Shown: piece after piece, positions 10,026 through 17,045 of the stretch
Position numbering within the stretch: position 1 is the first letter of the stretch
How the letters are laid out: each line of letters opens with the position of its first letter
Assembly: GCA_023446865.1 (NCBI GenBank)
Contig: JAEXPL010000123.1
Span: forward strand, 1 to 28,587
Reading direction: 5' to 3'
Source of the DNA: Verrucomicrobiota bacterium
Lineage (GTDB): Bacteria; Verrucomicrobiota; Verrucomicrobiia; Opitutales; Opitutaceae
Length of the DNA stretch: 28,587 bases
Made by a program: the position numbers and the translations under genes
The notes under the pieces: generated by a model
What the model was told of the DNA's origin: nothing
The model's database searches: none
The model's input: only the letters and a program-made list of their open reading frames with translations

Positions 10026-11225
10026 ATGCTCACCAAGACCGCCATTGAGCCCGTGGTTCCGACCCAGCGGCTTCAGCCGCTGGAGGACTTGGCGTGCATG
10101 GTCTTGGAGTCTGCCGCGCGACTCTCCGCAAAGGTTCGCGAACCGCTCCGCTCCCAACTCGCGGAACTCACCCGGTGGATGCACTGCTACTATTCGAACC
10201 TCATCGAGGGGCAGCAGACCCGCGTCCGCGACATCGAGGCGGCACTGAAGCAGGACTTCGCCGCCGAGCCGGCGAAACGCGACCTGCAACGCCTCGCGCT
10301 CGCCCACTTGGAGGTGCAGCGTTGGGCGGCGACGCAGACCGGATCACCGCACACCGCCGAATATATCCGCGACCTGCACCGGCGTTTCTACGCCGCGCTA
10401 CCGGAGGAGATGCGGATCGCGACCACCTCGACCGGAGCCAAGACACCGCTGACTCCCGGCGAACTCCGCGACCGCGAGGTCGAGGTCGGCTCGCATGTCG
10501 GTCCGCCGCCCGCGCTAGTTCCCGCCCTGCTGGGGCATTTTCAGTGGCGGTACGAGTCCGCCGATCTTTCGCGTCTCCAGCGGATCATCGCCATCGGCGC
10601 CAGCCACCACCGGCTCGCATGGATTCACCCGTTCCGCGACGGCAACGGCCGCGTCGTCCGCCTCTTCTCCGACGCCGTCATCCGCCAACTCGGCATCGAC
10701 GGCGGCGGCCTGTGGTCGCTCTCGCGCGGCTTCGCCCGCAACCGCGACGAGTACTACGCGCGGCTCGCCAACGCCGACCAGGAGCGCAGCACCACCAGCG
10801 CCGACGACGGCCGCGGGCACCTGAGCGAACGCGCCCTCTGGGATTTCTGCGAGTTCACGCTCCGCACCATGGTCGACCAGATCGCCTTCATGGAGCGACT
10901 GCTCGACCTCGACGGGTTGGAGCAACGGATCGAGCACTACGTCCACGTCGCAGAGCCGGCGGTCGCAAAGGACGCCGACAAGGTCTTCCTGCTGCTCCGC
11001 GAAGCGTTGCTCCGCGGCCAATTCGCCCGCGGCGAGGCCGGCCGCATCGTCGGCGCCGGCGAGCGCACCGGCCGCGATCTCCTCGGCCGCACCATCGCCG
11101 CCGGCCTCCTCACCTCCGAGTCACCCAAAACGCCCGTCTCCCTCGCCCTCCCCGCCAAGGTGCTCGACAGCTATTTCCCGCAGCTCTTTCCGATCACTCC
11201 AGTCAGCGGTGACGCGCCACCATGA
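10026..11225 (+). CDS. Fic family protein, class II (N-terminal inhibitory motif)
   Basis: Fic proteins usually transfer AMP from ATP to a hydroxyl side chain of a target protein. This 399-residue protein has the full active-site motif HPFRDGNGR starting at His201. An N-terminal inhibitory helix motif (S/T)xxxE(G/N) is present as S57-NLI-E61-G62, which defines class II, self-inhibited Fic proteins. The family's usual N-terminal helical part and a C-terminal winged-helix-like part (about 315-385, with GEAGRIVGAGERTGRDLLG) flank the core. It starts at an ATG immediately after a duplicated 25-base motif. The stop overlaps the start of a 55-residue ORF by ATGA, so the two are probably cotranslated. 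Target unknown; it may be a toxin or a housekeeping regulator. Confidence 0.92.
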   Translation: MLTKTAIEPVVPTQRLQPLEDLACMVLESAARLSAKVREPLRSQLAELTRWMHCYYSNLIEGQQTRVRDIEAALKQDFAAEPAKRDLQRLALAHLEVQRWAATQTGSPHTAEYIRDLHRRFYAALPEEMRIATTSTGAKTPLTPGELRDREVEVGSHVGPPPALVPALLGHFQWRYESADLSRLQRIIAIGASHHRLAWIHPFRDGNGRVVRLFSDAVIRQLGIDGGGLWSLSRGFARNRDEYYARLANADQERSTTSADDGRGHLSERALWDFCEFTLRTMVDQIAFMERLLDLDGLEQRIEHYVHVAEPAVAKDADKVFLLLREALLRGQFARGEAGRIVGAGERTGRDLLGRTIAAGLLTSESPKTPVSLALPAKVLDSYFPQLFPITPVSGDAPP

Positions 11226-11389
11226 CGAAGCTGCCATGTCCCCCAACGGGCACGGCCCAACGCGACGAGGAAGGCGAAGGCCCCGGCGTCTTCGCCGAAT
11301 TCGACCGTCTAGTTGGCGACGTCCGCGCCATCACCAAACAACAGGCGGAACTCCGCGTGCAGGAGTTCCTTCGCCACGTCTGCGGATAG
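11222..11389 (+). CDS. Small 55-residue protein overlapping fic
   Basis: The ATG lies inside the fic stop region (ATGA overlap), typical of translational coupling. The product begins MTKLPCPPTG, is acidic and flexible in the first half (QRDEEGEGPG), then has a helical segment (FAEFDRLVGDVRAITKQQ) ending in VQEFLRHVCG. I recognise no family. Small partners of Fic proteins are known for class I (antitoxin carries the inhibitory motif), but here the motif is already in the Fic protein and no SxxxEG motif is seen in this peptide. It may be an adapter, a second antitoxin or an unrelated small protein. The stop is 17 bases before the DUF5677 start. Confidence 0.5.
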   Translation: MTKLPCPPTGTAQRDEEGEGPGVFAEFDRLVGDVRAITKQQAELRVQEFLRHVCG

Positions 11390-11406
11390 GACCGCTTGCA
11401 CACGAT

Positions 11407-13014
11407 ATGAAGAAGGCGAAGCAACCTGTGTTGGCCGATCACCACCAAGAGGGGAAGACCTTCGTCCCTCCATTCATCCACAAACTTGGGAAGATTAAGG
11501 AAGTCCAATACATCGACCGCATTATCCCAGAAATTGTCTGGATACAGTACCTAATCCATCGCTGGGATGACCGCCGAGGTATTCAATTGGCGCTTGGGTT
11601 CCTGAAGGCCTGCAGCGGCGCAAGGAGTTGGGAGAAGCCACCGGAGTTTTCATTTCTTTCCGCCATGGGCACTCTTGGGGAGCGCGAGTGGCATGCGGTG
11701 CGACAACAGCTTCAGAGTGCGAACCTCCTCGCGGACTTGGAGACTGCATTCGCGCCGTTTGTCCGGTGCTATCCTCAGCGCAACCCCCTTTCGTGTATTT
11801 GTCCGAATCCCGGTGCGGTTGAGGTTTCAGACGTCGAGGTCTCCCGCACCGTGGTTGGGAGCCTGTTTGATCGCCGGTCAAAACAAGCTTCAGTCGCGCA
11901 GTCCGTGATTTCGTATAGAGAAATCGAATCCGGAAGACTGAAGTTCACGGCGAACGTTCCGTTCCCAGATCTCAACTCGATCTTTACCGATTTCGAGGGT
12001 GAGGCTTCGAGGCGGGCATGCGCGCACGTGCGAATGGCGGTGAATTCGCTCTTCATTTTTCACGAAGACGACATCGGAGAAACGTGGGCAGCATACTTTT
12101 GGAACCGGGGCAAGGAACTGACACCACTCGCCGTGGAGATGGACATCTCGGCAACTCCGATCCCTGGCCAATCTCCCTTCGACTCATTTGCCGCAGAATA
12201 CGAGTCGCTCATCCGGAGTTACGTGGCGCAATTATGGCGCAAGCTGCCGGTGGACATCTACAAAGAGGAGGAGTATGCGGTCGTGGGCGCGCTGTTGGGC
12301 CGGCAGTGCAATCTCGCTGCCACGATCGTCGGTGCGCCCGGAGCATGGGACAACTATGCGGGGCCTCTCTTCCTGCGTGCCCTCGTAGACAACTACATCA
12401 CCACGGCTTGGATTCTGAAGAATCCGATCGAACGAGCGCGGCGATTCATTTCATACGGCCTGGGCCAGGAAAAACTTCTTCTTGAGCACTACAAATCAGA
12501 GATGCAGTCACTGGAGCCGGACGAGAAGACTCGAATGCAGCAAATGATCGACGCCCGTGAGGCATGGATCAATGCACAGCACTATGGCTTCCTACAGACC
12601 GTGGACGTCGGTGGTTGGTCTGGGATCGACACGAGGAAGATGGCGGCCGAGGCCGGATGCAGTGATTTGTACCGATTTGCCTACACGCCCTGGAGCCAAG
12701 CGGCTCACGGAATCTGGAATCACGTCAGTCGGTTGGATGCCAAGAAGAGTGCCGACCCGCTGATTAAGCATCTGCTGCAGCCCGCCTATTTCCCTCACCA
12801 GGATTTTGAGGTCTTGGTAAATGCCACCAAGTATCTCGACAAACTCTTCAGACTCCTTGCTGGACACTACCAAGTCGATGTTTCGATTGATCTACCTTAC
12901 GATTGGCTGATTAAGCGCGCATCCTCGCTATTTGAGGAGGTTTCACAAATGAAGGCGCAGCAGGCGCCAACGTGTTCGCCCCAAACGCAGGCGCCTACAC
13001 AACAACAACCCTAA
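11407..13014 (+). CDS. DUF5677 domain-containing protein
   Basis: A 535-residue cytoplasmic protein. Residues of about 320-400 match the DUF5677 pattern as I know it: a helical run LFLRALVDNYITTAWILKNP followed by ERARRFISYGLGQEKLLLEH. The N-terminal 270 residues form a separate region that I do not recognise (Trp/Cys-containing, with FHEDDIGETWAAYFW near 220). The C-terminal tail is Gln/Pro/Thr-rich and probably disordered. DUF5677 proteins have no established activity; they are often found in accessory regions. I chose the ATG at 11407, which follows the 55-residue ORF by 17 bases, because the upstream part of the frame overlaps fic. Base composition is visibly less GC-rich than in the flanking chromosome. 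It is probably the third gene of a fic operon. Confidence 0.72.
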   Translation: MKKAKQPVLADHHQEGKTFVPPFIHKLGKIKEVQYIDRIIPEIVWIQYLIHRWDDRRGIQLALGFLKACSGARSWEKPPEFSFLSAMGTLGEREWHAVRQQLQSANLLADLETAFAPFVRCYPQRNPLSCICPNPGAVEVSDVEVSRTVVGSLFDRRSKQASVAQSVISYREIESGRLKFTANVPFPDLNSIFTDFEGEASRRACAHVRMAVNSLFIFHEDDIGETWAAYFWNRGKELTPLAVEMDISATPIPGQSPFDSFAAEYESLIRSYVAQLWRKLPVDIYKEEEYAVVGALLGRQCNLAATIVGAPGAWDNYAGPLFLRALVDNYITTAWILKNPIERARRFISYGLGQEKLLLEHYKSEMQSLEPDEKTRMQQMIDAREAWINAQHYGFLQTVDVGGWSGIDTRKMAAEAGCSDLYRFAYTPWSQAAHGIWNHVSRLDAKKSADPLIKHLLQPAYFPHQDFEVLVNATKYLDKLFRLLAGHYQVDVSIDLPYDWLIKRASSLFEEVSQMKAQQAPTCSPQTQAPTQQQP

Positions 13015-13081
13015 CAGGGATGCTCCTGCCCGCCCGTGTCACCGCCAGGCACGCGGTGCGCAGTTCGGGCGGCAGAACCGG

Positions 13082-13240
13082 TCAGGCGGCGACGATTTCC
13101 CGGAGGATGGCGAGGTCTTGTGTGCGCAGTTGTGTGTCGCCGGAATCCGGGGATGCGCAAAGCGCGGTGGCGAGGCAGGCTTGCAGAAAGGCCGCGCTTG
13201 GTGGCGAGATGTCGGCCCGCGTGCGGGCCTCGGTACGATC
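13082..13240 (-). pseudogene. Possible truncated C-terminal gene fragment at the island's right end
   Basis: On the minus strand a frame without start codon reads through the attachment repeat and ends in a protein-like tail: RTRADISPPSAAFLQACLAT, then DSGDTQLRTQDLAILREIVAA and TGA at 13082. An in-frame TAA lies directly upstream at the repeat. It looks like the 3' end of a gene cut off at the island junction, but I recognise no family and chance cannot be excluded. The rest of the 13015-13500 gap holds the tRNA remnant, a terminator and nothing else I can name. Confidence 0.25.
13214..13229. repeat. Short inverted repeat next to the attachment site
   Basis: A perfect GGCCCGC / GCGGGCC palindrome with a two-base centre lies three bases before the tRNA-derived repeat. 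It may be a recombinase or accessory-protein site at the island end, or a plain hairpin; no T-run follows. Confidence 0.4.
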
Positions 13241-13256
13241 CCAGCCTGGGCAGCCA
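13232..13256 (+). repeat. attR-like copy of the tRNA-Asn 3' end
   Basis: 25 bases matching 9684-9708 with a single mismatch, the last 21 being identical and ending in GCCA like the mature tRNA. No acceptor 5' half, D arm or anticodon arm is present, so this is a remnant of the displaced tRNA end and not a gene. Confidence 0.85.
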
Positions 13257-13270
13257 ATTTACCGAAAGCG

Positions 13271-13309
13271 CACCTGGTGTCAGACGATGACACCGGGTGT
13301 CTTTTTTTT
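13271..13309 (+). terminator. Strong terminator after the displaced tRNA end
   Basis: A 12-bp stem CACCTGGTGTCA / TGACACCGGGTG (one G-U pair) with loop GACGA, followed by TCTTTTTTTT. Its place 15 bases behind the tRNA remnant suggests it was the original terminator of tRNA-Asn before the island inserted. Confidence 0.85.
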
Positions 13310-13500
13310 GGAGCTCAATGCTTTGCAGGAGATCGCGGACCTGTTGCAGAAAGTCGGGCCGTGCCACCGGGTGACCGGAATTGTCGGAGCTTTGGGTGCG
13401 CAGTTGGTTTCGCAGTGTTTCCTCCTCCCGGACGGCGGTTCGCGCTGCGTTCTGTTTTCTCGACCCCGGGGTGGTATGGCGTTTGTCTGCGGACTGCCCC

Positions 13501-14490
13501 ATGAAACTCCTGACCTCCGTCCTTTTTGCGGTTGTAGCCAGCATCGCGCCCTATGCCCTCGGCGAAGTCGCGCCGACCGCTGCGGCGCAGAAGACCACCA
13601 GCGAGCCTCCGGATATGCGCCGGTTTTTCCCGCCGCCGATGCAAAGCTTCGCTCTCTACGGCGACGGCAAGGTCCCAAACTCGAAACCGAGCCCCGACGA
13701 AGAGTCCGGCGCGGACCGCGGCTTCGTGCGCAATGTAACTTGTCCGCAGATCCAGGTTCACCTGCCGGCGCCGAGCCGGGCGAACGGTGCGAGCATGCTC
13801 ATCTTCCCGGGCGGAGGCTACGCGGGGCTCACGTTTGATTACGAGGGAACCCAACAGGCGCGCTTCTTCGTCGCCCACGGCTTCGCGGCGTTCGTGGTCA
13901 AATACCGGTTACCAAGCGACCAGACGATGGAGAACAAATCCATCGGTCCGCTTCAGGACGCCCAGCAGGCGATGCGGTTTGTCCGCCTGCACGCGAAGGA
14001 GTGGAACCTAGATCCGGCCCGGGTCGGTGCCATCGGATTCTCCGCGGGAGGGCACCTGGCCTCGACTCTGGCGACGCACTTCGCCACGGCGCATATCGAC
14101 AATCCCGAGCAGGTGAGCCTGCGCCCGGACTTCCTCATCGTGGTCTATCCGGTCATCAGCATGGACGCGAAGATCACGCACCTCGATTCGCGCAAGGCCT
14201 TGCTTGGCCCCAACCCGTCGGAAGACGACGTGCGGCACTTCTCCAACGAACTCCAGGTGACCAAGGACACACCTCCCACCTTGATCCTGCATGCGGCCGA
14301 CGACCGGCTCGTCGACGTGGACAACAGCGTCGTGTTCTTTCAAGCGCTGCGGCACGCTGGCGTCCCGGTCGATGCGCGACTGTTCGAGAAGGGCCAACAC
14401 GGCTTCTTCCTCCTCCCGCCGGACGAGTGGCAACGGGTGATCATCGACTGGATGACTTCGAACGGCTGGCCCTTTGCTCGCGCGAAGTGA
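13501..14490 (+). CDS. Secreted alpha/beta hydrolase (acetyl-xylan-esterase-like)
   Basis: A 329-residue exported esterase-type enzyme. A signal peptide is visible (MKLLTSVLFAVVASIAPYAL, cleavage near residue 21). The mature part shows the oxyanion segment LIFPGGGYAGL, the nucleophile elbow GFSAGGH with Ser181, a catalytic Asp in HAADDRLVDV (Asp268) and His300 in EKGQHGFFL, a complete Ser-Asp-His triad. Proteins of this shape are usually annotated as BD-FAE-type or acetyl-xylan esterases that remove acyl groups from plant polysaccharide; the exact substrate cannot be read from sequence. I chose the ATG at 13501 because it begins the signal peptide. It stands alone between the island's terminator and a 735-base gap. 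Confidence 0.88.
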   Translation: MKLLTSVLFAVVASIAPYALGEVAPTAAAQKTTSEPPDMRRFFPPPMQSFALYGDGKVPNSKPSPDEESGADRGFVRNVTCPQIQVHLPAPSRANGASMLIFPGGGYAGLTFDYEGTQQARFFVAHGFAAFVVKYRLPSDQTMENKSIGPLQDAQQAMRFVRLHAKEWNLDPARVGAIGFSAGGHLASTLATHFATAHIDNPEQVSLRPDFLIVVYPVISMDAKITHLDSRKALLGPNPSEDDVRHFSNELQVTKDTPPTLILHAADDRLVDVDNSVVFFQALRHAGVPVDARLFEKGQHGFFLLPPDEWQRVIIDWMTSNGWPFARAK

Positions 14491-15225
14491 CGCACCCCGT
14501 TGAGCCCGGGAGGCAATCCGGGCGTGGTCAGACCGATCGTTCGAACAGCGGTGAGAGCCCGCGTTTCCGGATCAGCCGTTGTTGCAGCGAAGAACCCCCG
14601 CGTCATCCAGAACGGGGCCTGACGCTCGGGCCACTGGGACACCTTCTCCCGCGGCAATCCGGGCGACTGTCACAGCGAGTCCTGGGCTGAGCCGGTGTGA
14701 CCAGCACCGGACCCAGTTCACAACGGCCGAGAACCCGCTCCCTCGGATCTGAGGTACTTGTTGTTTCGACCGGTGACTGTGGGCGCGCAAACGGACCGAA
14801 GATCGAGGGGCAACTTCGATCGGCGACAGGGAGAGCCGCCCCGATGATCAGGTCGATGGATCAACCCCGACCCCGGCGCGCGTAGCCAATTCTGGCCTCT
14901 GGAATCCACCGATTGCAGAGCCTTTTGTTTCTCCGGACTTCGCCTGCATGGCTTCGTCTGTCTGGTGGCTCTCCGGTGTTGCCTTGGCGGCGGTCGAGAG
15001 CGGCTTTCGGAAGCCTGTCGACCGGCCGCGGCGAGGCCGGCTCCTCTGGCCGGGTTCGTCGCCCCCGGCTACAGCAGAAGGCAAACCGCTTTCGCCAGCC
15101 GGCGGTCGCCGAATGCGCGCCACTGATCGCGTTGGCAAAGGTCGGTACTCGAGGGCTTCGTGGATTTCCCAGACCCGCCCGAAGGACGTTCCCGCGGGCG
15201 TTGTCCGGGCCGGGTGAGGCCTACC
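14491..15225. other. 735-base gap without a convincing gene
   Basis: I see no gene with support on either strand. The gap contains a 13-base direct repeat GGCAATCCGGGCG at 14512-14524 and 14653-14665, loosely related GAGA(G/A)CCCGC segments near 14553 and 14730, and a CCGGTG / CACCGG hairpin at 14692-14710. A 139-codon minus-strand frame from 15267 to 14848 is open but Arg/Ser/Pro-rich and overlaps the first transposon end repeat. The gap borders the left end of the Tn7-like element, so it may include that element's target site. Confidence 0.5.
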
Positions 15226-15248
15226 TGACTTCGATGCGGCCATGCGGC

Positions 15249-15441
15249 GTACTAAATTTGGAAACATTCATGGAGCGCCCTCGCAGAGGAGAGGCGGAGG
15301 GATTGTTGCCGCTTTTCGTGACGGGTATGCGGGAGCTAAATCTGGCAGCATTCGCGAGGCGGAACTGATTCTGGGAACGTTCGCGAGGGCCGGATGGGAT
15401 TTTGAATGGTCCGGATCGGGGAACTAAATCTGGGTACGTTC
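15249..15441 (+). repeat. Left-end array of four 21-base TnsB-type sites
   Basis: Four units in the same orientation at 15249-15269, 15333-15353, 15362-15382 and 15421-15441. The shared pattern is GNRCTRAWTYTGGNNRCRTTC, 12 of 21 positions being invariant; the second and third units also share GCGAGG afterwards. A more decayed fifth unit may start near 15301 (GATTGTTGCC...TTCGTGA). Repeated directional sites of about 20 bases near the end are the hallmark of TnsB binding in Tn7-like elements. Confidence 0.8.
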
Positions 15442-15512
15442 AGGATCTGGATCTCCGGCTTGGGCGCTGCGGCAGCCATGGTCGCGAAATTCAGAGTTCT
15501 AGAAAGCAGAAG

Positions 15513-15535
15513 TTTGTTTGCTAAAGACAAACAAA
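15513..15535. promoter_or_regulatory. AT-rich inverted repeat, candidate operator
   Basis: TTTGTTTG (15513-15520) and CAAACAAA (15528-15535) form a perfect 8-base inverted repeat with a seven-base centre, about 90 bases before the first transposon gene. The A/T content is strikingly higher than in the surroundings. It may bind the product of the next gene; this is inferred from position only. Confidence 0.45.
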
Positions 15536-15626
15536 GTATTGATGGAGAACGACTAGCGAGAAGTTTGTGCTCGCCAATCCGTCCGAAGCCATCCATTGGA
15601 ATAGGTCTCGGAAAGATCCCGGAACG

Positions 15627-16112
15627 ATGCTTTGCGAAGAAAAAGTTCCACACTTGCCCAACCCGATATCGCCGGAGACCAAGGCGCGTTCGGTTTTTGC
15701 GAGGTATCGAGCGAGGGTCGAGGCACAGCGACGTACCGACGCTCAGAAGCTCGACCTAATCACTCAGCTTCTTCGGGAGGTGATCAGTTCGGTGCGTCAT
15801 GACGTCCTCGCGGACGCTTACCTTGAGGTGGCTTCTCCTTGTCGGCCAACAGGCAGGCTCACACCGCTTTCGATTGTCCGGGCGACGGTTCAGACATTTG
15901 GCAATCGAAGTTTTCGGTTGGATGATTTGCAGCGGAGCGTTTCGGACCTGTACCCCGGTTTCGAGATCAGCCGATCGGTCCTGTCGAGACGCCTCTTCGA
16001 CCTGCGAACGGGTGCACATCCAATCATCGAACTTGTCAGCGAGACTGAATCCGGTTCTGCCGGCAACAAAGCACGGCAGAGGCGATATCGATATACTGGC
16101 CCCCCGCGATAG
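15627..16112 (+). CDS. Unrecognised small DNA-binding-like protein, first gene of the Tn7-like element
   Basis: A 161-residue protein (181 if the GTG at 15567, preceded by AGAAG, is used). The N-terminal part is helical and basic (SVFARYRARVEAQRRTDAQK). The C-terminal part looks like a winged helix: TPLSIVRATVQTFGNRSFRL, then a recognition-helix-like ISRSVLSRRLFDLRTG and a wing ending in QRRYRYTG. I know no named family for it. It sits between the left-end repeats and tnsA, separated from tnsA by 223 bases that include a strong hairpin and a terminator, so it is a separate transcription unit. A role as regulator of the transposon, or as a cofactor at the end repeats, is inference from position. 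Confidence 0.65.
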   Translation: MLCEEKVPHLPNPISPETKARSVFARYRARVEAQRRTDAQKLDLITQLLREVISSVRHDVLADAYLEVASPCRPTGRLTPLSIVRATVQTFGNRSFRLDDLQRSVSDLYPGFEISRSVLSRRLFDLRTGAHPIIELVSETESGSAGNKARQRRYRYTGPPR

Positions 16113-16113
16113 G

Positions 16114-16152
16114 GCCCGCCGTAGTGCCATGTGCACCGTTCCTACGGCGGGC
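16114..16152. other. 11-bp hairpin after the first transposon gene
   Basis: GCCCGCCGTAG (16114-16124) pairs perfectly with CTACGGCGGGC (16142-16152) around a 17-base loop, starting two bases after the stop codon. On the plus strand A-runs, not T-runs, follow, so it is not a terminator itself. It could stabilise the mRNA or be a protein-binding site. Confidence 0.6.
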
Positions 16153-16159
16153 AAAAACG

Positions 16160-16189
16160 AAAAAGACCCGGCGGGAACCAGGTCTTTTT
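16160..16189 (+). terminator. Terminator between the first gene and tnsA
   Basis: AAAAAGACC (16160-16168) and GGTCTTTTT (16181-16189) form a stem with a 12-base loop, giving a T-run on either strand. It isolates the first gene from the tns operon, which therefore needs its own promoter in 16190-16335; I see no clear -35/-10 pair there. Confidence 0.7.
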
Positions 16190-16335
16190 CTACAAGACGG
16201 TGCATTCAGAGGACGAATTACCGTGCTCCAGAGCCTGTATCGCATCGGCGCCGAGTCAAGTGCCGCGCGCGGCTCAAGAACGGTTCCACGCACCATTCCT
16301 GGAGTATTGGGGCGGAACAACAGGATCGCAGATCC

Positions 16336-17010
16336 ATGGATCACCCCATCTGGGCTCCCACCGAACCGTCGCGTTTCGGCGAGCGCTACTTCGCCTATTG
16401 CCCGAAGATACGGAAGTACCTCGGCGTCTCTTCCCGCCTGGAACACGAGCAACGCCTGCTTCTCGCGTACGATATCGATGTGGTGTCGTATTGTCCCCAG
16501 CCTGTGATGGCGGAGGCGACGGTCGAAGGTCTTCTACGTCGGTCTCGGCCTGACTTCGGCGTCGAGCTGAAGGATGGCCGCCGCTTCTACCAAGAAGTGA
16601 AATACAAAAGAGACATCGATGACCCAAATTCACGGGCCCATCTCCAGATCGAAATTCAGAAACAGTGGTGTGTGAAGAATGGTTTCGAGCACCAGGTAGT
16701 GACGGACAAGGAAATCTGGGCGAATCCGACGCTGAACAACAGCCTTCGCACGCTGTTCCAGGAGTACGATTTCCGATTCCCTGTGCTCTTTCTCGAGGCT
16801 GAAAAGGCGTATAACAGTATTCTTGAGAATATTGCGCGGTGGCCGGGAGCGACGATCTCCCAGATCATTGCGATGCGCCCAGCGGAGTTCTTGGTCGAGG
16901 TGTACCGTCTGGCTGTCATGGAGTTGCTGCGCTGTCGCCGCATCGACGGGCGAATTAACTCCGTACCCCTAACCCCACGAAGCCAACTGTTTCTGCCAAG
17001 CGCGCCGTAA
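16336..17010 (+). CDS. tnsA: TnsA-like transposon endonuclease
   Basis: TnsA makes the 5' strand cuts at the ends of Tn7-like transposons, allowing cut-and-paste movement. The 224-residue protein shows the restriction-endonuclease-like core in order: Glu36 in SSRLEHEQRLLLAYD, followed by VVSYCPQPV, then Asp73 in SRPDFGVEL and Glu87-Val-Lys89 in FYQEVKYK. The C-terminal part (about 150-224, with NSILENIARWPGATISQIIA) suits the winged-helix domain that contacts TnsC. The ATG at 16336 is preceded by AGGA about ten bases upstream and begins a natural N-terminus (MDHPIWAPTEPSRFGERY). tnsB follows after 35 bases. The nuclease residues look complete, so this should be a cut-and-paste element. Confidence 0.9.
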   Translation: MDHPIWAPTEPSRFGERYFAYCPKIRKYLGVSSRLEHEQRLLLAYDIDVVSYCPQPVMAEATVEGLLRRSRPDFGVELKDGRRFYQEVKYKRDIDDPNSRAHLQIEIQKQWCVKNGFEHQVVTDKEIWANPTLNNSLRTLFQEYDFRFPVLFLEAEKAYNSILENIARWPGATISQIIAMRPAEFLVEVYRLAVMELLRCRRIDGRINSVPLTPRSQLFLPSAP

Positions 17011-17045
17011 TCTACGGTCTGTGGTCATGTCTATTGTCCCACGAA

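Noticed and set aside
13232..13256. A second tRNA-Asn gene
   Set aside because: Only the 3' end is present; the 5' acceptor strand, D arm and anticodon arm are missing.
14848..15267. A 139-codon minus-strand frame beside the transposon end
   Set aside because: It overlaps the first end repeat, is Arg/Pro/Ser-rich and has no recognisable domain; kept only as a remark in the gap entry.
15249..15441. A CRISPR array
   Set aside because: Unit spacing is irregular (84, 29, 59 bases), units are imperfect, and there are no cas genes; the layout fits transposase sites.
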